A stretch of DNA of 64,000 bases, taken from assembly GCA_035222895.1 (NCBI GenBank), contig JAVYIG010000594.1:122001-186000 (forward strand). Direction: 5' to 3'. Positions 47,055 through 60,423 of this stretch are shown one piece after another. The notes below the pieces were generated by a model. It was not told the origin of the DNA. It worked only from the letters and a program-made list of their open reading frames with translations, and made no database searches. This DNA comes from Strongylocentrotus droebachiensis (taxonomy: Eukaryota; Echinodermata; Echinoidea; Camarodonta; Strongylocentrotidae). The position numbers and the translations under genes were made by a program. The stretch's first letter is position 1. Every line of letters starts with the position of its first letter.

Positions 47055-49190
47055 TGTCAGGTCATACCAGCAGACCCTTAGGAGTTAACGATTTTTAATT
47101 TCTTATATTTACACATTTGTTTCATATTGAGTTTTGATTTTTAATTGATATATGATATTTTTTCCCTCAAAATACCATGTCGTTGCCGTAGCAACGAAAA
47201 TGTTTTAGCCTAATATAACGCTCAATAACCAAAATTTGCGATGTCAAACTTTTAACATGAAATGGATAAAGTTCATAACAGGAAATGGATAAAATTCATA
47301 TCATGAAATGGATAAAGCTAAGTTCTATATTCTCTCATATTTTTCATCATTAGAAATGTTTTTTTATATTTTTAATTACAGGCGTTACCATGACAACCGC
47401 CATATTCGAGCATAACCATGACATGGGAAGACTGGGATTTTTGGATAAAATATACTGGGTGGCTGGAAACAATAGCCTATTACGTTATATGTGTTTGTTG
47501 TTTGACGATAAAAATATATGTCATATTAAAGAAAAAAAAAATTACCAGTGCAGCGGCCAAAGACGTCATTAGAAAAATCGCAACAGGTTGATTGGTGTTC
47601 AGCACTCCTTGACTAGGGAAAATAACACATAAAATCAGATTCTATAGAAAAAAATGTATGTACTCCTAATTATTAAAATTATGACGAGGAGCCGTGTACT
47701 TAGTAATAAATAATTCAGAATAATTCCCCGCCACCCCACGTGCTCTTTTTATGTTCTTCACTTGCAGAATTATGGGTTTATTGACAGGATTGAGTTCTGG
47801 AAAAGGTGGAAGACGATTTATGAGCTTTTCTCATTTTTATGTCAGGTTTAAATTACATCTGAACAGGATTTAAAGATAAAGTTGAGTTCTGGTCATGCGA
47901 TTGCTTTGTGAAAGAAAAGGTGTGGAATGGATCAGAAATAGTTGATCATGTAGCATGTAAGTATTGGTGTGTACTGCAAGGTTCTGGAGTCATCAAAATC
48001 ATAATAAATTTGGCCCAGTCTTGGTAAAGTAACAAGCACTGTACACAGAAAGATGTGTATGGAATACACAAATGGTGTCAGGCCAACTGGCCTTGCTTTC
48101 CTTATCTTTCTATGCTCATTACTCAGTCAGTATGCATTTTCTACCAAAATTGTTTTGCAAATTACATTTATTTGTAATCTTGAAAATTCAGTGTAAGTTT
48201 AGTTTGATTCTGTGAGAATTCATTTTTTTTTTTTTACCAGAACTTAAATTTATCTTTAACCCTCAGATATATTCACTTTTATTCGGAACAACGAGAAAGA
48301 GCTGAGAAGTTTCGACCAAACTGTGACATGTTTGATTCATTATGTATGCGTGTAGTCCTATATACACATTTCAGTGTGCAGTGTATCAACCAAACTACTC
48401 ACACAAATTTCACCAATAAACTCTATATACCAACAAATTGTTTTCAAGATCTACATCTATTCATAGATATATATTTTGAATTTTAATAATTCTTAAGATA
48501 AGGTGACTCGTAGTGTTCATTAAAGGGACATTATAGAATGACTATTACTTCTCTACTATTTTGTTATACTACTACTACTTCTACTACTATAACAAAACGG
48601 GTGTAGACAAAATCATATGAAGTTAAATCAGTCGATAGCAGACAAACTTGATATCCCATTAGGCGAAATTGGATTAGACGAGCGAAATATTAGACGAATT
48701 GGCATTGGACCAAATGATAATAGACCGCCATCGGTCAAGCAATAACTTTTTGTTCTGCCAATCAATAAGTAGGGATATGCCTAAACTACAGCCAACCTGT
48801 CGAACGTCAGTTTTCGTTACTATTTCGCCGTGCAATTGTTAGTAAAACAATCTGTTAGTTTTATTTAAACCTTCCAAATTCATAACTGTCTTCATATGCA
48901 ATCAAGAAATATTCCTAAATTGTGTTAAGCATTTCCGAAATGTACTGATGCGGATATTAATCATCATAGTTTGTTTTTGTTGTTCTTAGAAGTTGTTAGA
49001 ATGGATAATCATTACATATGGTAAATGATATTTCATTAATAGCCTTCTTATAAATATCTAACACCATGCAGTTGAGTTTGACGTTATTTCAATTAATCGA
49101 AATTAAAGAGGAGAGAACTAACAAGAGTTGAGAGGAGTAACGGAGTTGTTAAGGAGTTCATAATAGAAAATTCTAATCATCCTTTCCCGA
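47055..49190. other. AT-rich gap, no gene seen
   Basis: No coding, RNA or bounded mobile element is recognised. A short TAC/ACT triplet tract lies at 48540-48595. Confidence 0.4.
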
Positions 49191-49740
49191 TGATGGGTTG
49201 TATATAACGTGATAAAAGAAGTTCTCTAATTTCAATTTTATATCCGCATATTCTCTCAGTCTAATTGTTCATCTCTTCTTTTCAAATTATCTCGATCATT
49301 TTATACCACTTATTATTATTTTGAAAATACGTCTCTTTCATTTAAACATTCTCTCCCTTTATCATCTTCTTACCATCTGTTACTCTTTACTTCTTCCATT
49401 CAAATCCATTTACCCTTTTATATCTCTATGTCTTAAAAATCTCTGACTTTATTATCTTCTCACATTCTCACAATCTTTTGTCTTCCTCTCTTTTGAATAA
49501 TCTTACTCCCTTTTATTTAACGATTCCCTCCCTTTATCACCTTCGCTTATTCTTGCAATCTTTATCTGAGTCTTCCTTTCAAATTGTATCTCCTTCATGA
49601 CAAATGTCTCTCACTTTAAATCAATATCTCCTCACATTCTCTCACTCTTTATCTCTTTCTTTCGAGTTCTCTCACTAAATTATACATCTCTTTCATAACA
49701 ACTTCTCTCAATTTCTCCTCTCCACACGTTCTTATGTGCT
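49190..49740. repeat. Pyrimidine-rich TCTCTTTC tract
   Basis: About 550 bp dominated by T and C, with recurrent CTCTCWCTTTATC and TTCTTCCATTCAAAT variants. It has no frame or bounded ends and resembles a decayed minisatellite. Confidence 0.4.
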
Positions 49741-49959
49741 GTGTATCTTTCTTCTTCTAACTCAAACAAACACAATTGACAGTATAGTAATTGAAACTAG
49801 ATTATTACACGTCAAACAAAGATTTAATCACTAATACTATCAATGACTTAAGAAAATGAATCATCTTGTAATATGGCAACACCTATTGTATCACGTTTGC
49901 ATATGTACATCAGCTTTACTTACAATAAATATAATTATTAATTTGTAAAAAATAGTTAT

Positions 49960-50720
49960 AGTCATAGCAATGGTAATGATAATAATAATGATAATAATGT
50001 TAATAATAATGTTAATGATAATAGTTATAATAATAATAATAATAATAATGATAATAATAATTTAATTTCATTTATTTATTTCACTCTCTTTTAGAAAACA
50101 TCAACAGTATATACATGATCAATCATTATCAACATAAGATAAAAGGACGTGGGGAATCATGAAAGCCAAAATTGGCTTGATGAGAATGATCCCCAAATAA
50201 ATACTTTGCATAAACAAGATACAAACTTATTTTATATAAAAAAACATACATTCACAACAACAGAGGACAGAGAAAAGATAAAGATAACATAAGGTAAAGA
50301 CAGTTACAGGAAGAAAAGAAGAGAGAGAAGATAAAAAGAAGGAAGTTACAGCTTGACTTTTACATTTTACAAAATAAATGACAATTTAATTTTGTTCCGC
50401 TTAAATAACCCTTATATAATATATATATATATATATATTTGAAGCGTTTCAATGTACTGCACTGTTTTATGACATCTGGCAAACTACTCCAAATTAATGG
50501 GCCATTAAAAAATATGGAATCTTTAGAGGTTAGTACTATATTCGTAGATTTGACTATTCATTGTGTAACATTCCCTAAATAAATCTGGTAAAGGTATATC
50601 TTTAATAATAATAATTTGATTTGATTCGGTTTATTGCAATTAAAAGAACATGCAGCTGGGAAGCTGAAATTGCTCAATTTACAAAGTCAATGTAGAACAC
50701 AATAAACGATCAAAATATGA
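49960..50720 (-). repeat. AAT microsatellite and LINE 3' tails
   Basis: An (AAT/GATAAT)n tract runs 49975-50060. Two AT-rich pieces starting AATTTAATTTCATTTATTTA (50059) and AATTTGATTTGATTCGG (50611) look like minus-strand LINE 3' ends. An (AT)n run is at 50416-50440. Confidence 0.45.
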
Positions 50721-50910
50721 ATGACTAAATCGTACGACCATAAATCAGGCATAATGAAACAAAATGAAAATCAAATATTACACAAAAATCTAAATATATT
50801 ACAAATATTACATCAAAATCGAAATATTTTACGAATATTACATCAAAATCTAAATATGTTACAAATATCAAACACATTAAAAACCTTCTGTGTCATAAAA
50901 GGTTACAAAC

Positions 50911-50913
50911 AAG

Positions 50914-50944
<31 letters not shown>

Positions 50945-51070
50945 AAGACGGAACTAGAAAGAGGAATAGAAGGAAGAAGAAAAAAGAAAGAAAAGTTGAT
51001 CAGAGAATATCTGAAAGATTGGAGGAGAGGGGTAGAGAAGGGTAGAGAAGGATGGAGTAGAACAAGAAAA
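50911..51070. repeat. GA microsatellite and purine tract
   Basis: A GAGAGA run at 50913-50945 is followed by 120 bp of purine-rich imperfect repeats (GGTAGAGAAGG). Confidence 0.8.
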
Positions 51071-51235
51071 GTAGAAAGAGAGGAGAATCGTACAGTCTTG
51101 CGACATGTTTTCATCACAACCTGAAAAAAGAAAAGCGAGCCTCTGCCAAGTGCACCTGAAGTTGAAATATGATTTAAAAAGTAAAAAATAAAAATAAACT
51201 GTTTGAACATAATATAATATATCAACGTCATTTTA

Positions 51236-52779
51236 AAAATTCGTTAAAGTCAAAAGATTAAAGTTATGCCAATAATAATAATAATAATAATAACTATACC
51301 GATACTATTATTATTATTGTCAAAATGTAGGCGCCCATCAATTTGACTCTTGTATTTTAAATATCGTTTAACTTGCTCTTTAAAAAACTTAAGGCGGTTC
51401 TACAATAATATTGCAGACCAATTCACGAACGAAAATATGCTCTTTTTCCGTCACACTCGACAATATGTCCACGATGCACTATTGTATAATAAAGATGGTA
51501 TTAATCTTGGCTATCAATCTAAAAAGCTCATTAAGATAATCTTCTCATTCGCTTTTAAAATTTGTGTTTCTTTCAGGTCATGATCGGTCATTTTCGTGTT
51601 TAATACTTTGATACAAACGGTTTACTCTTTCACACAAATCTGGCACAAGTGGATGTTGACATGGCATTTCAAAACAATATTGCTCAGTGAAGCGTGTATA
51701 GATTAATGTAATCAATGTTTCATTGGAAAGCATATTACTTCTACTCTATGGAAGCAAGGAATCTAATGATACACCTCATAGATATTCACAAGATCTAATG
51801 GTTTTCGAGTTTCATTTTTTCTGGGGCACAGTGTATAGTTAATATTTTATAAACCGAGCATATTACTTTAGATTACCCATATTTCACACTAAAACCATAT
51901 TTGTTTTACCTTAAGGTTGGAAGATAAAATATTGACTTTTGTATTTCTTTATTCCTTTTCCTTGTCTTGAATTACTTATATGACGTGATGTCATGTATTG
52001 CATATAGTTTTCATTGAGGGAATGCATCTATTCATTGTATTCGATTTATTTAGGTAATACATGTGTAATTGTGAAATATAAAATAAGATGAACTTGAAAC
52101 TTAAAACAAGTGTCATGAATTGCCGTGTATTTTGACACATTACCGTTACAATATCTGTTTTCGTTATTCACTAGCTCTATTCGTATCTGATGAATTAGCT
52201 TATTACTCGAGGTCACAGACAGAACTTTATATTTATATGTATACAGGTACATGTATGTATGTTTGTATCATAGACACTATGAATAATTTACTACACAAAC
52301 TGCACTTTTATGTTGTCATCAAATATCTTTGACGTTTCATCATTTCATGAAGCACTGTCTATTATTATACAATGAAGTTTGAACAAAGTCTCTTGGCAAA
52401 AAAAATGAGATTCTATAAAACACAAAAAGAACAAACCGCCACTACTTCTAATCATCAATATAATTATTTCTAAACTTAAATGTAAAGATGTAACGTGCTC
52501 CGTCTTTTACACATCATGAATCAACACCTCTAACAATGTTTTCAGTGCTCTTCGTGTGAAAATTAGTGCATGGAACGGCAAAAACCACAACTCGAACATT
52601 CCTAAAGCTCCGATAGACTTATACAACAATGACAAAAGAACGAAAAGCCGATTTTTTTTTCTTTCTGGGGGGGGGGGGGGGGTATTCTCTTGTCCCCAAC
52701 CAATCCCCATTTAGGTGTTCAGATGCAATCAGTGGTGCAACCAGGTGGTATGAAAAATTGGAATAAACAAATCCAATTT
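51236..52779. other. Gap downstream of the lectin gene, no gene seen
   Basis: AT-rich DNA with an (AAT)n run near 51271-51291 and a poly-G tract at 52666-52682. The part nearest 52779 should contain the lectin 3' UTR; no strong AATAAA was identified on the minus strand. Confidence 0.4.
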
Positions 52780-53180
52780 TTATATCCCCACTTCTTTCTC
52801 GCATATGAATCTTAATGGTGTGGAGCAATACCAATCATACCACCTACAATATTGATCCTGACACCTAATATCAAAACAGTTTGCATTATCATTGAACGAT
52901 TCAGTGTTAACATTGCTATATGTAAGACTTGATCCGTCTAGCCACCTTGCCTCACTGGGACTTGAGCCGGTCAGCCCGATCCAGTAGAAATTAGTGTCCC
53001 ATTTACTGAGGTACTGAACACTCCGCGCGATGAAGTTCTCCTCCTCTTGCGACTCGATGAAGACCAGATGGGATCCGTATTGGGAACAAGCTGAAACCGC
53101 AGAATCATGATCCATCCAGCTAGTGCTGAAATTGTAGAACGACCCGCCGAATTTACAATCCACCGGAGGTGATGAGCATG
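52780..53180 (-). CDS. C-type lectin domain, terminal exon
   Basis: The exon follows an acceptor (ATTTTCAG, at 53181) and encodes about 133 residues to the stop, a full C-type lectin fold. Landmarks are CKFGGSFYNFSTSWMDHDSA, ACSQYGSHLVFIESQEEENF, YWIGLTGSS, ARWLDGSSLTY and CRWYDWYCSTPLRFICEK. The conserved cysteines for both core disulfides are present, with extra Cys near the N-terminus as in long-form domains. The calcium and sugar motifs EPN/QPD and WND are absent (CRWYDWY stands where WND is expected), so calcium-dependent sugar binding is doubtful. The exon starts two bases into a codon, matching the phase of the spacer exons at 62151 and 62711. The protein is likely secreted or cell-surface and involved in recognition or immunity; the signal-peptide exon lies outside what I can see. 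Confidence 0.88.
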
Positions 53181-53454
53181 CTGAAAATATTGTTTAAAAA
53201 CAACAATATTTAAATTGCTCAATTTTAAGAAAGTAGACAAAAGTGATTATTTGGGTGGAATCTGAAATATTCAAAGAAAAATAGATAATGATGATGATGA
53301 TGACGAAAATAATAATAATAATAAAAGTCGAGGCAAAGACATGAACAAAATTACAGCTATAAAAACCAATACCTACAGGAACTTTGCTCACCATCGCAGA
53401 TAGCAATGGTATTTCATACAGTTATTTTTGTTTTTATGAATGAAACATAGGGGA

Positions 53455-53469
53455 GGAGGAGGGGGAGAG

Positions 53470-53500
<31 letters not shown>

Positions 53501-53640
53501 GAGAGACAGAAAGACAGACAGCGAGACAGAGAGAAGAGGAGAGTGGTAGTGGCAAGACCTAAATGATGATCAAAATGCATGACGTCATTGTATTGTTTCT
53601 ATTACTCAGAGTCAGATAAAACCTGAAAGAGTGACAATAA
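53455..53640. repeat. GA tract plus lectin-intron module (copy 1)
   Basis: A GAGAGA/GACAGA tract is followed by AGTGGTAGTGGCAAGACCT, then CATGACGTCATTGTATTGTT and AGAGTCAGATAAAACC. The same order of blocks recurs at about 61990-62160, 62575-62715, 63120-63240 and 63290-63435. Confidence 0.75.
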
Positions 53641-53971
53641 TAACAGGCATTTATATAGCGCCGTCTATCTAAACAACTCTATTCCGAGGCGCACTAATTA
53701 TTACCAAGAGTTTTTGGGAACTAGAGATAGATGCCATGTGTTGCGTCTGGCCAGATGAAAGGGGCTACCTGTAGATTTATACATGTTGTGGTGCATCCGG
53801 GGGGGGGGGGGGTGGAAGCATGATGGGTATAGACATGTGCAAATCCTATTATGCATGGATATCCCAACAATAATGAAAATTGTAAATAACTTCGTAGGGC
53901 GCTTCGGGTTTTTGTTTACGTGTTGGAATTGTGCTTATTTGATGTGCGATAATGTGGTGGAGAAACGTTTA

Positions 53972-54160
53972 CAGTGCACTCTCGTTATAAAGAACACCGA
54001 TATAACAAAATTTCATTATAAAGAAGTAAAATCTCTGGTCCCATATGTGGGATTCCCTTTGTATTCTATTGTTTTTGCAACCCTGATACATGTATAAAGA
54101 AATTTGATTATAAAGAAATTTCATGGGTCCCGAGGACTTCTTTATAATGAGAGTGCACTG
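53972..54160. mobile_element. pogo/Tigger-like MITE with CTCGTTATAAAGAA ends
   Basis: CAGTGCACTCTCGTTATAA and its complement TTATAATGAGAGTGCACTG bound 189 bp between TA dinucleotides (53970-53971, 54161-54162). A second copy is at 57738-57915. TA duplication and the CAGTG...CTCGTTATAA end fit the pogo/Tigger group. Confidence 0.85.
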
Positions 54161-54245
54161 TACATGGTGTTCTAGAGGTGAAGGATATGCAGGATGTTAA
54201 GAATGTGGATAAGATATCCCTCCCCGCCCGTGGCAGTGACCAATA

Positions 54246-57200
54246 AAAGGGAGTTTTCGTTTGTCACGTCGACATAGTCGACGTCAAATATGGGACGTCA
54301 TTTCGGCGATCTGCGCATGCGTCGGGTCGTCTGGCGTCGGGTCGCCACATTTGCGAACCCGTTCATCGATGATTTGAGGTTCGTCAGAAAACTAGTGACC
54401 CGTCGTCAGAATGACTTGCTACATCGCAGCGTAAATCAGAAAATTAAAACAGAAAGAGAAAGTGATAGAATGATTAAAAAAACAAAGAATAACATAAGAA
54501 AAGGTGATAGAAGGAAGGAATCAAAGAATAACATAAGGAAAGACAGAAAGATAAGGAGAAGGAAGGAAAAAACAAAGAATAACATAAGGAAAGACAGAAA
54601 GAGAAGGTGAAAGAAGGAAACAAACAAAGAATAACATAAGGAAAGACAGAAAGAGAAGGTGAAAGAAGGAAGAAACAAAGAATAACAGAAGGAAAGACAG
54701 AAAGAGAAGGTGAAAGAAGGGAAAAACAAAGAATAACATAAGGAAAGACAGAAAGAGAAATTGAAGGAAGGAAAAAGCAAAGAATAACATAAGGAAAGAC
54801 AGAAAGAGAAGGTGAAAGAAGGAAGAAACAAAGAATAACATAAGGAAAGACAGAAAGAGAAGGTGAAAGAAGGGAAAAAACAGAGAATAACATATTAAGG
54901 AAAGACTGAAGAAAGAGTGAAAGAAGGAAAAAACAAAGAATAACATAAGGAAAGACAGAAAGAGAAGGTGAAAGAAGGAAGAAACAAAGAATAACATAAG
55001 GAAAGACAGAAAGAGATGGTGAAAGAAGGGAAAAACAAAGAATAACATAAGGAAAGACAGAAAGAGAGAGTGAAGGAAGGAAAAAACAAAGAATAACATA
55101 AGGAAAGACAGAAAGAGAAGGTGATAGAAGGAAACAAAAACAAAGAATAACATAAGAGAAGATGATAGAAGGAAGAAACAAAGAATAATAATGAGGAAAG
55201 ATAGAAAGAAAAATGATAGAATGATAACAACAACAACTAGAAATGCAATCGTGTCACAACGATGTGCGTGCAATGACGCCGTGTTTCTACGTGTCAAACG
55301 AAAGAGCTTCTCTCGGACTATCCAGAGCAATTCGTACGAAGTCTGTAGCTTCTTTGATATTGGAGATAGGTAGGGCGAAAGAAAGGCCTCAACAGTGACC
55401 TTGATTGGATGGTAGTGACTATGCCTACGAAGTTTGAAAGAAATTGGGATAGGGAAAGAACCTAGAAAGGGCTCGCAAGCACTGCGTGCAAAAACTAGCG
55501 GGATTTGGTGCATGTTCGTCAATAAAGATCATTCTGGGAGCCAAAAGCGTGAACCCGATATGTCCCATAGACAGTGCGTGTAATGCATGGGCGGAAAACC
55601 TACAGGATCTGTACTATGACCGGGGTTAAATTGTTTTTTCTCTCTCTCTTGATGTCTCTTTATGGGCCGTATTTGGTATCATTAGAAAGAAAATTACATG
55701 GTTGTTATTGTAAACCACTCTTTTTTTTTCTATGATAATCCTATCGAAACACGTGATGATGTAAAATAGATTTATAGTACAAAATGGCGTTTTTAATGGC
55801 CCCCTTGACCAATTTCAAAAATTCGGCCACGAGGTGCCCTGCGTACTGCAACTCGAAATGTCACTGCAAAATTTCAAGGAAAAAAAAGGATGTATAGGGG
55901 GCGAAAGAAAGTCTGAGAAATGACGTCATAGCCGATACGTGTTATAATATTGGGCGGAAACTTGGCGGAAATCGTATAGTGACCCTTATTCAAATGTGAT
56001 TTACTGAAAATTTTCTGTGTGAACATATACCATACTTGGTATCATTTGAAAGGGCACTTCATTGCGGTCAGTTTAACACCATTGTCATCTGCACGCAATG
56101 TACTGCACGCATCATAGGCGCTATTACGTAATGCATAGCAAATTCATCATTTTTGGCGATAACTTTGCGCTGACATATTCGAATTTTACCAAACTTGGCG
56201 GACAGTTGTCACGTATATGGATACTTATGTCTGCCAAGTTTCATTGATGTAGGTATACAGATTGCTAATTTAAAGCAAGTTGAAGTTATTTCTCAATTTT
56301 CTTGAAAATGGCGAATTTGGAGGGCATTTTTCGCAAAGTCGGTCAGTGTTAGGGTATATAATTTTGTATATGGCTGGAAAGGGCATATCCTCAAGTATCT
56401 AAATCCAAAAAAGGGTACGGGTTTACCAAGCCATAATGGAGATACGGCCACAGAGAGAAAGTCAATTCCCAGAACTTTAGAGGGCGCTATTTATGTTTTG
56501 CATAGCCATTAGAGCATGAAATTTGGCATGGCTATGTGCAATTATAAGATAAGGATACTGTGAGATTTAGACACAAAAAGGAAATTATATGACAAAGTTA
56601 TGGCAGCTTTAGATTTTTAGGGGTCCATTTTTCAAGAATTTGAGAGATTTTTGACGAAGTCGGTTTCAGATTTGAATTTTGAGTACGAAGAGGGCATTTT
56701 GAAGGTCAAGTCATATGTCGCAGATCAAAGAACATCTCTCAGACTATCTAGAGGAATTTGTTAGAAATTTGTAGGATCTAGGATAGTGGAGATAGGAAGG
56801 AAGAAAGAAAGGCCTTAAAATGGACCAGAAACGGACAAAATCGCGCCTGGACGGTTATGCATGAGTGATTTCGAAAATCGAAGAAAGTAGTGACCTGGAT
56901 GAGATGCTAGAGATGATGCCTACGAAATTTGAAAAGAAATGGACATGGGGAAAGCACCTAACTAGGAATAACAAGCACTACGTGCAAAACGAATGGGATT
57001 TTCTGACGATACTAAGAAGAATATTTATGGGGCAGAATGTGAACGAAAACAAGGCAATGACGACGGTCGTCATTGCAATAACGTTAGGAAAGACAGAAAG
57101 AGAAAATGATAAAGAATAGACAATGGAAAGATAGAAGAGAAGATGAAAGAAGGAAAAACAAAGAATAACATAAGAAAATAGAGAGAGTATAATAGAATAA

Positions 57201-57406
57201 TAAACGAAGAACAAAATAAGAAGTGAAAGAAGGAGAAATTGAATAAGCGCGTGCGGGGGGCATTACGTCATCGTGTAGAGAACGGGTGTCGACTTAAAAC
57301 GAAAAGGGTAATAAGGTAGTGAACAGGACGGGTGTCTGACGCCAATTCGCATCGTTAGAGGACGTGAACACCGTCCTCGTCCACACAAACGAAAAGCCCC
57401 TAATGA
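54246..57406. mobile_element. 3.2-kb TIR element with minisatellite and duplicated blocks
   Basis: The left end GGGAGTTTTCGTTTGTCACG and the right end, complement TAGGGGCTTTTCGTTTGTG, are inverted repeats. Inside lie a purine minisatellite (54440-55220) and block A (55296-55520). A unique AT-rich middle with CAAGTTTCATTGATG and AAAATGGCGAATTTG phrases follows, then a second block A (56720-57010) and a shorter minisatellite (57085-57235). Block A starts GAGCTTCTCTCGGACTATC in the first copy. No transposase frame is visible; the frame at 56865-57119 falls in the second block A but is broken in the first. Confidence 0.55.
54440..55220. repeat. Purine minisatellite, about 50-bp unit
   Basis: Around fifteen units with AACAAAGAATAACATAAGG and AAAGACAGAAAGAGAAGGTG, with small length variation. 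Read on the minus strand it gives long Phe/Leu/Ser open frames in all three phases, which are artefacts. Confidence 0.92.
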
Positions 57407-57737
57407 CACCATGGACCGTGTGTTGACTGGTCTGACATAGTCTGGTGACCTCCAAAGTATATACAGTATTTAAGATAATTACTATTTTTTTTTATCAATG
57501 ATGGTCCAAACGTAAAGCATTGGTGGAGGAGTACATGTATGGGCCAGGAGGAAGTACACTCCCTTCACAATGGCGATTGCCTCATTCACATATGATGTAT
57601 GTCATCACTCTCAAGTGAAGCAAGTATTGGAACAAGGGAACAACCTCTCGAGAGGAGTATAGGGGGAAGTGTCGTGGCAGTATTGGAATGCCCTTACAGG
57701 TACACTCCCCTCAAGAAGTTGTTCCCTCATTCACTTA

Positions 57738-57915
57738 CAGTGCACTCTCGTTATAAAGAACACTGACTTAACAAAATTTCATTTTAATGAAGTAAAATCT
57801 CTGGTCCCATATCTTGGATTTCCTTTGTATTCTATTGTTTTGGCAGCCCTGATATAAAGAAATTTCGTTATAAAGAAACAATTTCATGGGTCCCAAGGAC
57901 TTCTTTATAACGAGA
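57738..57915. mobile_element. pogo/Tigger-like MITE, second copy, right end truncated
   Basis: The left end CAGTGCACTCTCGTTATAA and the interior match the copy at 53972. The right end stops at TTCTTTATAACGAGA, losing the last dozen bases. It is about 90% similar by eye. Confidence 0.82.
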
Positions 57916-57919
57916 CGAC

Positions 57920-59985
57920 CAAGATGTGACTTTTGCTTTGGACTACGGTGACCATCCCCCTGTTCATGAGGAAAAATGATGAACAACCGAAGATTTGGGG
58001 GTATGAGTTACAGGTTAATGCTAGTGTTGGACAATAATTAAAAGATTAAGGTGTTAGCAAAATCAACAGGTACAATTACTTTGGCTACATGCAGTGTTTG
58101 TTGAAGGCATGCTGAAGGGATTTTAATGTAGGCCTACTGGTACATGTCTTGAACTGTTTTGATGTTGCACATAATTTTGTGTAATGTTCCTGTGCTTGGA
58201 GGATGACTGTTGTTGATGAAGGATTCTGGTGGTGAGAGGATGCATTACCCATACGGGGAATACATCCTCTCACCTACTGATTTTGATGTTGGAAGTGAAT
58301 GTTGGGATAGTGTCTGTACTCACATTGGCTGGAGTTGTTCATGGGTGAAATTGTCCGAAGTCCTCCCAAATTAGATTTGGGTAGCGTTGACGCATGCGGT
58401 TGAAGACGCATGCGGTTGAAGACTATCACATGAACATAACAAATGATCTTCCATGGAAAACATTTATCAAAAGTTTATTTTTAATTGTAAAGTGTCAGTA
58501 CAAGGTGGCAGATTTACAATGTATTCCACACACAAAAAAGACAATCGGCATGGTCCTTGTCACATACTCTGAGAAACTATAGCGACATATTGCTGAAAGT
58601 GGAAAGGATAGGGAAGATGACTATGAGTGTACCAGTGGTAGTCATGATGAGAGCAATTTATACTAAGAATCACTGATTGCTATGTGCACTCAAGTAGCCA
58701 GCAGTAACTTTTGAGATGTTGGTATTACACAATGTGTGTTATGGGTAGTTGGATTTTTTTCTTTTAAAGTCTACAAAATTATGAGAACCTTAAATAATTT
58801 TTAATTGGTAAAATGACCTTTTAAAGGAAAATGCAAGATTTTGCAACCAATGACAACAAAGCATGCCAAGTGAGTGTGTTGTTTGTAACATATTTTTTCA
58901 TATGCTCTGGCCTACAACAAATTTGTCAGAGGTGCAGAGGTAAATTTATGGTGAAATACATAGTCTTACATGTATAATAGCCCCAAAGGTGAAAGTGATT
59001 TCACACGCCCTAATATTTGTTAATACACATTCATTTTTCACAAAATTATACCTATTAGGTGACAAAAAAAATGGCGGTCAAACCTTCCAGGGAGGGTCGG
59101 TCAGTCAGCATTTTTTATTGTGTTTTTGACATTAAATTTTTCGATTAAAAAACATGGAAATTATTTGTTCTCAGCTTCTCGCTCACTCACTGCACTCGCA
59201 ACTTTTCATCCAATTTTTTTGTCAAAATGGCTGATTTTCCTTGTTTCCAACAAAATTTACAATGATAAAATATAGACCTAAACACCTCAAAATAACAGTA
59301 AAATACAAAGACTGACAAATGGAGGAATGAGCCGGAGAGCCAGTAAGGCCCGAAAGTAGCCCACACCTTTACAAAAATATGTATACAATGCATGATATAC
59401 ACAGAAAAAAGAAACAATTAACAAAAGTTGAACGCGTAAAAAAGACTCTGACAAAAACCATTACGACAAGACAAATGTGGACATGCTCTAAAGAAATTAC
59501 TCATAATTACTAATCAGCTAACGTTTAAGTAGGTTTCGAAAGTGTTTTGTATTTTTTGATTGTTTGATTAGTTTAGGGAGTGAATTCGAAAGGATTAGGC
59601 CGGCTGCTTGTATACCATGATCAGAGAAAGCTTTCTTATTGAGTGTATGAGAAAGATCATTAATTTGTGTTGTTTAGTAATGGTAAGTATCAGAGCGCCT
59701 TTTGAAGTAGTCTTTGAAAGACACTGGTAAATTATTAATATAGAATGTATGCATAAATACGCCAAGTTCAAGAGTATACATGTCTATTACAGTATCGTGC
59801 ATGCGCATTCAGTTTCAGCAGTTCCCTACGAAGAAGAAGTGTTCAAGCGATGCCCGTTATGGACAGATATTATTGCTTGAAAACACTGACATCGTAAAAA
59901 ATGGTTGTATATGTGATGTAAATGTTGATTAATATCGTGTTAAGATCTCGGTGAGCACAAACATGGAGAGCTCCTAGTCAGGAAT
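57920..59985. other. Intron DNA of the lectin gene, small repeats only
   Basis: No exon recognised. It contains a hairpin at 58231-58274 (GGTGAGAGGATG with its complement) and a 16-bp tandem duplication GACGCATGCGGTTGAA at 58388-58422. Confidence 0.4.
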
Positions 59986-59988
59986 CCG

Positions 59989-60274
59989 TCTGACAAGCAA
60001 TAGTTCATATCCTGCCCGGTTGACGTGAATTGACAAGCAATAGTTCATATCCTGCCCGGTTGACGTGAATTCACGCGCATGAAAATATGCTGGTAATGAT
60101 GTCTGTCCTTTGTACGAGGGGACTGACCTAACAACACCTCAAGGAAATTTTGGACGGTAATAGGTAGGGTGGGGACTTGAGTAACCGGACACTTAATTTT
60201 GTGCGTTTTTTCAGAATATGTTGCCAAAAAACATAATTGAGTAACCGGACACTTAATTTTGTGCGTTTTTTCAG
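59989..60274. repeat. Two short tandem duplications
   Basis: A 42-bp unit starting TGACAAGCAATAGTTCATAT is present twice at 59991-60074. A 61-bp unit starting GAGTAACCGGACACTTAATT is present at 60178 and 60239. The copies are identical or nearly so. Confidence 0.9.
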
Positions 60275-60423
60275 TAGTGTAAAATCTAAACAGTTAAAAA
60301 GTTACTCGCTCAAAATCGCTCAAATTTTGTATCAATTTGAAGAAAAAAAAAATCACATTTTCACTTACCCATCATTGATGCCATTTGCCTCATGATCATC
60401 TTGAACTTTCAACTTTGGGAACA

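Noticed and set aside
54436-55522. Several long minus-strand frames of the FFLPSFTFSFCLSLCYSLF type, up to 333 codons
   Set aside because: They translate the complement of a purine minisatellite and are open in three phases at once; the same happens at 46419-46984.
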